Source: Bacteriovoracales bacterium (GTDB lineage Bacteria > Bdellovibrionota > Bacteriovoracia > Bacteriovoracales > Bacteriovoracaceae). Taken from it: a DNA stretch of 6,437 nucleotides. The notes beneath the pieces are model-generated. The model saw nothing but the letters and a program-made list of their open reading frames with translations, was not told the DNA's origin and did not search any database. This document shows positions 1-5,323 of this stretch, one piece after another. The stretch spans positions 1 to 6,437 of the forward strand of contig SKGZ01000225.1 in NCBI GenBank assembly GCA_007117175.1, given 5' to 3'. A program made the position numbers and the translations under genes. The first letter of the stretch is position 1, and each line of letters starts with the position of its first letter.

Positions 1-912
1 GCTCAAAATCCTCGCTTGGACGCAAGACTACATGATGGCTCTAGGATTGCTGCGGTCATACCCCCTATGGCGCAAAAAGGCACAACCGTTGCCATTCGAA
101 AATTCTCTAAAGACAAATTAGTACTGAAGGATTTAATTTCTTTTGGCTCTGTTTCCAAAGAGGGAGCTCGCTTTTTAGATATTTGTGTTTATTTGGGAAA
201 AAATATTTTAGTTTCAGGGGGAACTGGTTCAGGAAAGACCACTCTCTTAAATGTGCTAGGAGGGCGAATTCCGGCTTCTCAAAGATTAATCACCATTGAA
301 GATTCCCAAGAATTACAAATTGCAGCCGAGCATGTGGTCAACTTTGTGACTCGTAAGGCAGAAAGCTCTAAGGGCATTAGTGAGGTCAGTATCAGGGACC
401 TGGTTCATTCGGCCATGCGTTTAAGACCAGATCGAATTATTGTAGGTGAGGTTCGTGGGTCTGAGGCCTTAGATCTCATTCAAGTCATGAACACAGGCCA
501 TGATGGTAGTATGGGAACAATTCATGCCAATAATCCCCACGATGCTTGTGTTCGATTAGAGACACTTTGTTTGATGTCTGATACCAAAATTCCACCGGAC
601 TCTATTAAGAAAATGATTGCCGGTGCCATTGATTTAATTGTTCAGTGTCAGCGCTATCCTGATGGGGCCCGTCGAGTTTCTCATATTTCAGAGGTTCTGT
701 GCATTGATGCCAATGGAAATTATGTCACCAGAGATCTTTTTCGTTGGGTTCAACGGAGCAAAGATGAATCTGGTCAACTAATGGGGGAGATGGTGGCCTG
801 CAATCAATTGCCTACTTTCTTTCAAGAAATAGTAGTCAATAAACTTCCTTTTCCAAAGCAAAACTTTCAATCACCTTCATGGGTGGCCCAGGCCAAGAAA
901 AAAGCCAGCTAG
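1..912 (+). CDS. cpaF: CpaF/TadA-type Flp pilus secretion ATPase, C-terminal part (5' end outside window)
   Basis: This is a hexameric type II/IV secretion ATPase of the CpaF/TadA family. Such enzymes hydrolyse ATP at the cytoplasmic face of the inner membrane to drive Flp/Tad pilus assembly. The frame is open from base 1 (reads AQNPRLDARLHDGSRI), so the true start and the N-terminal domain lie upstream; 303 residues are visible. Family signatures appear in order: the DARLHDGSRIAAVIPP and TVAIRKF segment of the N-terminal half, Walker A GGTGSGKT at bases 217-240, the Asp box ITIEDSQEL, Walker B-region RPDRIIVGEVRGSEALD, and the His box GHDGSMGTIHANNP. The C-terminal GEMVACNQLPTFF segment matches the usual CpaF tail. 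All nucleotide-binding motifs are intact, so it should be active. Canonical tad loci continue with tadB/tadC, but here enolase follows after 64 bp. The family call is secure; its role in pilus rather than another secretion system is inference. Confidence 0.93.
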   Translation, partial: AQNPRLDARLHDGSRIAAVIPPMAQKGTTVAIRKFSKDKLVLKDLISFGSVSKEGARFLDICVYLGKNILVSGGTGSGKTTLLNVLGGRIPASQRLITIEDSQELQIAAEHVVNFVTRKAESSKGISEVSIRDLVHSAMRLRPDRIIVGEVRGSEALDLIQVMNTGHDGSMGTIHANNPHDACVRLETLCLMSDTKIPPDSIKKMIAGAIDLIVQCQRYPDGARRVSHISEVLCIDANGNYVTRDLFRWVQRSKDESGQLMGEMVACNQLPTFFQEIVVNKLPFPKQNFQSPSWVAQAKKKAS

Positions 913-937
913 TTTTTGCTTTTTCTTATTCTCAGCG

Positions 938-943
938 TAAACT
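938..943 (+). promoter_or_regulatory. Weak candidate promoter (-10) upstream of enolase
   Basis: In the 64-bp gap between the ATPase and enolase, TAAACT at 938-943 resembles a -10 box (4 of 6). A TTGCTT at 916-921 sits 16 bp upstream as a poor -35 (3 of 6). Both matches are weak, and enolase could equally be transcribed by read-through from the ATPase gene. Confidence 0.22.
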
Positions 944-964
944 AATGTCAGAATGAAAATCACT

Positions 965-971
965 GGGGAGG
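965..971 (+). promoter_or_regulatory. Ribosome binding site fixing the GTG start of enolase
   Basis: The purine run GGGGAGG lies 5 nt before the GTG at 977. It supports GTG as the start, because the protein from there begins MSTIKKIQARQIFDSRG, the standard enolase N-terminus, and no in-frame ATG offers a better fit. Confidence 0.8.
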
Positions 972-976
972 CATAA

Positions 977-2266
977 GTGTCGACTATTAAAAAAATTCAG
1001 GCCAGACAAATTTTTGACTCAAGAGGCAATCCAACGGTTGAAGCCGATGTGACGCTTGAAAATGGTGTGACTGCTAGAGCAGCAGTGCCTTCAGGGGCTT
1101 CCACTGGAACCCGTGAGGCGGTAGAGTTGCGCGATGGAGATAGCCAGCAATTTTTAGGCAAATCAGTCTTAAAAACAATTTCCTATGTGAATAATGAGAT
1201 CCAAAAAGAGCTTTTGGGAATCAGTGTTTTTGAGCAAGAAAAAATAGATCAAATGATGATTGATTTGGATGGTAGCGAAAATAAATCTAAATTAGGAGCC
1301 AATGGCATTTTAGCTGTTTCTTTGGCCTGTGCTCGCGCTGGAGCCCATGGGCAAAATCTTGAGCTTTATGATTATTTGCGCCAGTCACTTTCTTGTCCCT
1401 ATTATCATAAAAGCTATTACCTGCCAGCTCCCATGATGAATATTATTAATGGGGGGACTCACGCCTCTAATAATTTAGACATTCAAGAGTTTATGATTTT
1501 ACCTCACTTAAAAGATAGTTTTGCTCGTAATTTTCAAGTGGGGGTCGAGATCTTTCATCATTTAAAGAAGGTTTTAGATCTTAAAGGGTACTCCACCAAT
1601 GTGGGAGACGAAGGAGGATTTGCTCCATCTTTTAAAAATCATCATGAGGCACTTGATTGCATTTTAAAAGCAGCTGAAAAAGCTGGCTATCAAGCGGGAG
1701 AACACTTTTCATTTTGCTTTGATCCTGCGGCCAGTGAGTTTTATAATGAACAGAAAAAAAAGTACTTGTTTGAAGGCAAAGAAATCACTAGTGATGAGTT
1801 AATTGAGTATTATCAAAACTTAAGTCATCGTTATCCAGTTTACTCTATTGAAGATGGTCTCAGTGAGCTAGATCAAGCTTCGTGGCCCAAGTTAAATGAG
1901 GCACTAGGTGAAAAAATGCTCATAGTGGGTGATGACCTTTTTGTCACTAATCCAAAGTATTTGCAACGAGGAATTGAAAGGCATGAAGCCAATGCTATTT
2001 TGATAAAAGTCAATCAGATTGGAACCTTAACTGAAACATTCGCTGCTATGAGGCTTGCTTGCGAACATAATTTTAGTTCTGTGATTAGTCACCGTTCGGG
2101 AGAAACAGCCGATCACTTCATCGCTGACTTAGCCGTGGCAACTAGTTGTGGTCATATTAAAACCGGTTCTGCCAGTCGTAGTGATCGTATCGAAAAATAC
2201 AATCAATTGCTCAGAATAGAGCAAGGTCTGCAAGGCGCGGGGCTCTATTCTTATAGGGGACGATAA
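977..2266 (+). CDS. eno: Enolase (phosphopyruvate hydratase)
   Basis: This cytosolic glycolytic enzyme interconverts 2-phosphoglycerate and phosphoenolpyruvate and needs Mg2+. At 429 residues it is close to the E. coli length (432). Visible motifs are the flexible SGAST loop (residues 39-43), H162 in INGGTH, E171 in DIQEFMI, E212 in GDEGGFAP, metal ligands D249 (FDPAASEFY), E292 (SIEDGL) and D319 (VGDDLFVTN), catalytic base K344 (ILIKVNQIGTLTET), H372-R373-S374 (SHRSGET) and K395 (HIKTGSASRSDR). Every catalytic residue is present. Some neighbouring positions are unusual: FDP for the common DC after the leading residue, THASNN for the common EHADNN, and ETADHF for ETED. The C-terminus is short (YSYRGR). 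It starts with GTG and stops one base before the next gene's ATG, so it heads a likely three-gene operon. Placement beside a pilus ATPase gene is atypical. Confidence 0.97.
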   Translation: MSTIKKIQARQIFDSRGNPTVEADVTLENGVTARAAVPSGASTGTREAVELRDGDSQQFLGKSVLKTISYVNNEIQKELLGISVFEQEKIDQMMIDLDGSENKSKLGANGILAVSLACARAGAHGQNLELYDYLRQSLSCPYYHKSYYLPAPMMNIINGGTHASNNLDIQEFMILPHLKDSFARNFQVGVEIFHHLKKVLDLKGYSTNVGDEGGFAPSFKNHHEALDCILKAAEKAGYQAGEHFSFCFDPAASEFYNEQKKKYLFEGKEITSDELIEYYQNLSHRYPVYSIEDGLSELDQASWPKLNEALGEKMLIVGDDLFVTNPKYLQRGIERHEANAILIKVNQIGTLTETFAAMRLACEHNFSSVISHRSGETADHFIADLAVATSCGHIKTGSASRSDRIEKYNQLLRIEQGLQGAGLYSYRGR

Positions 2267-2839
2267 ATGTTTTATAGTCAGTTCTACTTAGGGCTAGAAT
2301 TAGAAAATCAGAGTTTGCAAGGTAGGAAAATCTTTAATCTTAAGAAAAGATATTCCAGTTCTCAAGACTTTCATTTTTCTTTGATGGCCCCAGTGACTAT
2401 TAATGATAGAAATACTGGAGAGTTGACCGATCTTTTAAAAGAGCAAGGACATTACTTTTTCTCTGAAGCGCGGCAGATCTTTGCTCGGGCAACTAGTATT
2501 GACTTAAGGCAAAAGTCTCAAAAAAATTTAATTGGACTAGAGATGTGCTGGAGCGATGAGCTAAGTTATTGCTTGGAATCCTTATTACAAATTTGTCTTG
2601 ATTTTCAAGAGCCGCAAAAAAAAATAGAGAAGTCAAGGCCATTTCTGGTGCTGGGTGCTTTTGCGAGAGAAGTCGACTTAAATGCACCGATGAGTGAAGT
2701 TCGCTCTCAGGTACAAGTTCCGGCAATGATCCCTGTGAAGAGTTTAAATCTTTATCAAAAAAAGAGGCATTCTTGGTTTGCCTTGCAAAAGCTTATTGAA
2801 TTTCAAAACTATCAAGTTCAAATGGAGTCAATCCTATGA
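2267..2839 (+). CDS. 2'-5' RNA ligase / 2H phosphoesterase-like protein with degenerate active site
   Basis: A 190-residue cytosolic protein with no signal peptide or membrane segment. Its layout resembles the 2H phosphoesterase (ThpR/LigT) fold. There is an N-terminal strand FYLGLELENQ (residues 6-15, compare FIALDLP), then HFSLMAPVT (36-44), which fits the first HxT/S motif as H36-F-S38. A helix TGELTDLLKE follows (50-59), then the strand NLIGLEM (87-93). RPFLVLGAFA (124-133) sits where the family has RPHLTLGR. VKSLNLYQKK (157-166) resembles the VDSLTLYxS strand near the family C-terminus. The second catalytic His and Thr are replaced by F126 and V128, so classical phosphoesterase chemistry is unlikely. 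Start: AGGGGA 6 nt upstream, directly abutting the enolase stop (TAAATG). Its stop overlaps the next ATG, implying translational coupling on both sides. The fold assignment is inference from pattern and could be wrong; function unknown. Confidence 0.85.
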   Translation: MFYSQFYLGLELENQSLQGRKIFNLKKRYSSSQDFHFSLMAPVTINDRNTGELTDLLKEQGHYFFSEARQIFARATSIDLRQKSQKNLIGLEMCWSDELSYCLESLLQICLDFQEPQKKIEKSRPFLVLGAFAREVDLNAPMSEVRSQVQVPAMIPVKSLNLYQKKRHSWFALQKLIEFQNYQVQMESIL

Positions 2840-3561
2840 TAAGACTAGTCAGCTTATTTTTACTTTTCTCATCTCAAAATCTCATGGCCAAAAAATTCAG
2901 CAATGAGTTTATCGAGTTTAGAATCCCTAATAGCTGGGAGTGTTCTCTAGAAGGTGCGGAATGGATCTGCCAAAATATTAAGGAAGATCGCAAACGCGAG
3001 GCTATCTTGATCATGGCCGCCAAAAAAAGAGGAGCGGAAGACTCCTTAGAACAATATGAAAGTTACCTCAAAAGAAAAAAGACATTTTCCTTGCCGGGAG
3101 GAAAAACACAGGTCTCTGATCCCAAGTACACTAAGGTCATCAAGATCAATGATCATAAATGGATCGACGCACTTCATTTGGCCAGCGAGATTCCTGGTTT
3201 CTATACGCGCTATTTAGCAACAGTTCGCCACGATGTTGCGGTGGCCGTCACACTTTCGGTGGCCAAAAACTACTATAATGCCTACCAATCAACCTTTGAT
3301 AAAATCGTGGCCTCTATGAGAGTTTTTAGGCAAGGAGAAGGTTCTTCTAGTGATACTCCTCAGTATAAGGTCTCTAAAAGTAAAAGCCGTTCAGCTTTAG
3401 ATGAAACAACTTTCATTCCTGATGATGATGAGAGGTTTAATATCAAAAAAATTGAGACTGCTGCTCCCAGCTCCTCATCTTCTGATTCTTCCGACCTTGT
3501 TTTCTTTTTAGTGCTAGCAGGGGTTGTAGGGGCTTTTATTTATCTACGTAAACGCAAGTAG
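2836..3561 (+). CDS. Exported protein with C-terminal membrane anchor, function unknown
   Basis: A 241-residue protein starting at an ATG that overlaps the previous stop (ATGA), with GGAG 8 nt upstream. Residues 1-18 form a Sec signal peptide (MIRLVSLFLLFSSQNLMA, likely cut before KK). The exported domain (about 20-165) contains the segment FIEFRIPNSW, a possible disulfide pair C36/C45, and PGFYTRYLATVRHDVAVAVTL. This order of strands recalls the PsbP/DcrB-like fold, but that is a weak inference. A charged, unstructured linker (166-210) leads to a serine-rich stretch (212-219), one transmembrane segment (221-237, LVFFLVLAGVVGAFIYL) and the basic end RKRK. Predicted topology is periplasmic domain outside, tail in cytoplasm. 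The Ser-rich spacer, single helix and terminal basic cluster resemble tripartite C-terminal sorting tails, though no known sorting motif is evident. Probably the last gene of the eno operon; its 3' end overlaps a convergent gene by 22 bp. Confidence 0.88.
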   Translation: MIRLVSLFLLFSSQNLMAKKFSNEFIEFRIPNSWECSLEGAEWICQNIKEDRKREAILIMAAKKRGAEDSLEQYESYLKRKKTFSLPGGKTQVSDPKYTKVIKINDHKWIDALHLASEIPGFYTRYLATVRHDVAVAVTLSVAKNYYNAYQSTFDKIVASMRVFRQGEGSSSDTPQYKVSKSKSRSALDETTFIPDDDERFNIKKIETAAPSSSSSDSSDLVFFLVLAGVVGAFIYLRKRK

Positions 3562-5138
3562 CCATTACTAATCCGTTCAAAAAGAGATTCATCGGCTTCC
3601 AGTTCACCGGTGGAGAACTCATATTGTTCTAACTCTGTAGCTGACTGAAAAACAATCCCACCTTGAGGTCCTTCACTTTTTTCTTTCATAAAAAGAGACT
3701 CAAAGTCAAAAGCTTCACCTTTTTTAATTGGTTTTTGGTTTTTCATATGGCCATGGCGAATTTTATAGCTATTTAAGTCAGTACTCTTTTCCATGGCCTG
3801 ATTGGGAATTTTAGCTTCCATGGCACTGGTCAGTTTCTCCATTTCATCTGCTAAAACAATGGGGTCGGCCTTAGGATCATTTTTTCGCAAGCTTTGATTG
3901 ATATTATTTTCTAATTCAGGAATACTCTTTTGAAATTGCTCAATTTTTTCATCTAAATTAACAATAGGTTGAAACTGCTGAGCACTCATTATTTGATTAC
4001 TGCGCTGAAAAACACCGTCCATATCTTCTTGTATGGCCGCAGGGAAATTCATTTGAGGCGCTTTAAAACTTTGGCATTGATTTTTCTTCTGACAAAGACA
4101 ATTCTTATCGATTTCTCCATTATTTTTTAGACAAACAGCTGATTCTACAAACTCACTTTGCGCTGGAACTTGTCCTTTTAAATCTCTAAGCTGTTGCTCC
4201 AGCACTGAAATATTATGCTCCATAATATTGTATTCTTGCTTCATCGCCGATTGTGCAGAAATAGAAAGTCCGGTCGTGGCACCAAATAAGACCACCCTAG
4301 TCCAAGGATCTCTCAGTAGCTGGTTGACAGTTTCACCAATTTTTTGAATGGCCAATTGCAGCCCTTGCACCGCTCCTCCTGTCGCTTCTGCAGTTTTACT
4401 CTCTTCAGCATGAGCACTTGGGATAAAAAGGCCACTGATGTATTGAGTGCTCAGGTAGGTGAGTTGATTGATGATAGCATACAGATCTTGTGAGTTATTC
4501 TTGATTTCTTCATATTCATCAATACTAATAGACTGTTTGCCACCCATCAGATAATTTTGTTCATCCATCATGTGAATAAAATAATCATCGTGGTAAGTAA
4601 TCAATTTTAAAACACTGGAGCCAATAAAGAGCAGGGGAAGAATACTTTGGACTGTACTCATCCACTCTGGCGCGGGATCAAGACAGCGGGTATCTGCTTT
4701 GCCCATCGCTTCTAATGTGGCTTCCACCGCGGCCGCTGCTGTGGCAGTCATACTGGCGTAGGTAGTTATTTGTTGAAAAGTTAATCTTTTCTTAGCCGCT
4801 TCTTTTTTGCTTCTTTCTATTCTAATTTGTCCTTTGAGAAATTCCAATTGTCCACCTTCTGGATTGATTTGGGAAAAGTCATTTTGCAAATTGTCGGTAA
4901 ATGACTTTTTATTGGCGATCTCTCCTAAAATATTAGAGGCTGCCGCTGCATAGAAAATCAGAATGGAAGGAATTTTATAAAAGGTATTGCACATTCTGGG
5001 GGTGGCCATTCCCACGAGGTTAATGGCCTGGCCGGCCAGCATGGATCGCCTATTGCCCTTGGCTCCTACTTCCTTGAGTCCTTGCTGGCCCTGTGCCACT
5101 GAAGAAAAAAGAAGGCTAATGATCACTAAATATTTCAT
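3540..5138 (-). CDS. Large exported/membrane-associated protein with four-cysteine cluster, function unknown
   Basis: A 532-residue protein I do not recognise. I start it at the ATG at 5138 because it gives a clean signal peptide MKYLVIISLLFSSVA (cut near residue 15). The frame is open 27 codons further (to an ATG at 5219), but that would bury the signal peptide. From this start there are hydrophobic stretches at 55-75, 124-145 (Ala-rich), 161-181 and 279-299. A strongly basic segment lies at 103-119 (QIRIERSKKEAAKKRL). A short FIPSAHA segment near 238-244 looks like an internal signal-peptidase site. A probable coiled coil spans 299-321. A cysteine cluster at C336, C347, C349 and C355 (C-x10-C-x-C-x5-C) suggests disulfides or a metal site; C50 and C152 are further cysteines. 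The C-terminal third is polar and helical. No good Shine-Dalgarno precedes the ATG, and a promoter sits so close that the message may be leaderless. Transcribed divergently from the 5324 gene. Confidence 0.85.
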   Translation of the reverse strand: MKYLVIISLLFSSVAQGQQGLKEVGAKGNRRSMLAGQAINLVGMATPRMCNTFYKIPSILIFYAAAASNILGEIANKKSFTDNLQNDFSQINPEGGQLEFLKGQIRIERSKKEAAKKRLTFQQITTYASMTATAAAAVEATLEAMGKADTRCLDPAPEWMSTVQSILPLLFIGSSVLKLITYHDDYFIHMMDEQNYLMGGKQSISIDEYEEIKNNSQDLYAIINQLTYLSTQYISGLFIPSAHAEESKTAEATGGAVQGLQLAIQKIGETVNQLLRDPWTRVVLFGATTGLSISAQSAMKQEYNIMEHNISVLEQQLRDLKGQVPAQSEFVESAVCLKNNGEIDKNCLCQKKNQCQSFKAPQMNFPAAIQEDMDGVFQRSNQIMSAQQFQPIVNLDEKIEQFQKSIPELENNINQSLRKNDPKADPIVLADEMEKLTSAMEAKIPNQAMEKSTDLNSYKIRHGHMKNQKPIKKGEAFDFESLFMKEKSEGPQGGIVFQSATELEQYEFSTGELEADESLFERISNGYLRLRR

Positions 5139-5146
5139 GTACTCAT

Positions 5147-5175
5147 ATTGTATCTCATAAAGATTATTTTCTGAA
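5147..5175 (-). promoter_or_regulatory. Candidate promoter for the minus-strand exported protein gene
   Basis: Read on the minus strand, TTCAGA (5170-5175, 4 of 6 to TTGACA) is followed after 17 bp by TACAAT (5147-5152, 5 of 6 to TATAAT). Only 8 nt separate the -10 from the ATG at 5138, so transcription would begin at or next to the start codon. That fits the absence of a good ribosome binding site. Confidence 0.4.
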
Positions 5176-5200
5176 ATGATGCAATAGCGATGACTTTGTC

Positions 5201-5218
5201 TGCCAATTATTGATGGCA
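5201..5218. promoter_or_regulatory. Small dyad in the divergent intergenic region, possible operator
   Basis: TGCCA (5201-5205) and TGGCA (5214-5218) form a 5-bp inverted repeat separated by 8 bp. It lies between the two divergent promoters, 25 bp upstream of the minus-strand -35. The arms are short, so it could be chance. Confidence 0.2.
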
Positions 5219-5277
5219 CTCACTTCTTGCTAAGTCATTCAAATCACGAGTTCCTCTGATGGGAGGAGGTGTGCATC

Positions 5278-5283
5278 TATAAT
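5278..5283 (+). promoter_or_regulatory. Candidate promoter -10 (TATAAT) for the 5324 gene
   Basis: A perfect TATAAT at 5278-5283 lies 40 bp before the ATG at 5324, placing a transcription start near 5290 and giving a leader of roughly 30-35 nt that includes the AAGG ribosome binding site. The -35 region is poor: CTGATG at 5256-5261 matches 3 of 6 at 16-bp spacing. An activator may therefore be needed. Confidence 0.45.
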
Positions 5284-5313
5284 GAGGTTAAAGGTTGAGA
5301 GAAATAATCCGAA

Positions 5314-5317
5314 AAGG
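5314..5317 (+). promoter_or_regulatory. Ribosome binding site for the 5324 start
   Basis: AAGG (within GAAAAGGTG) lies 6 nt before the ATG at 5324. It is modest in strength but well spaced. It favours 5324 over the in-frame ATG at 5282, whose nearest Shine-Dalgarno-like run ends about 11 nt upstream. Confidence 0.55.
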
Positions 5318-5323
5318 TGTTAT

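Noticed and set aside
897..925. Possible rho-independent terminator after the ATPase gene (AAAAAGC / GCTTTTT, 12-nt loop)
   Set aside because: The stem is 7 bp with only two G-C pairs, and the T-run is consumed in the stem. It is too weak to call a terminator.
2493..2726. 77-codon open frame on the minus strand
   Set aside because: It lies wholly inside the coupled 2267-2839 gene, has no ribosome binding site or recognisable protein features, and is most simply a shadow frame.
5139..5219. 27-codon N-terminal extension of the minus-strand gene to an ATG at 5219
   Set aside because: It would place the signal peptide internally, and the candidate promoter at 5147-5175 lies within it.
5214..5230. 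Sigma-54-like promoter TGGCAC ... TTGC on the plus strand
   Set aside because: The gap between the GG and GC elements is 12 nt, where sigma-54 promoters need 10 nt. The minus strand has no correctly spaced match either.
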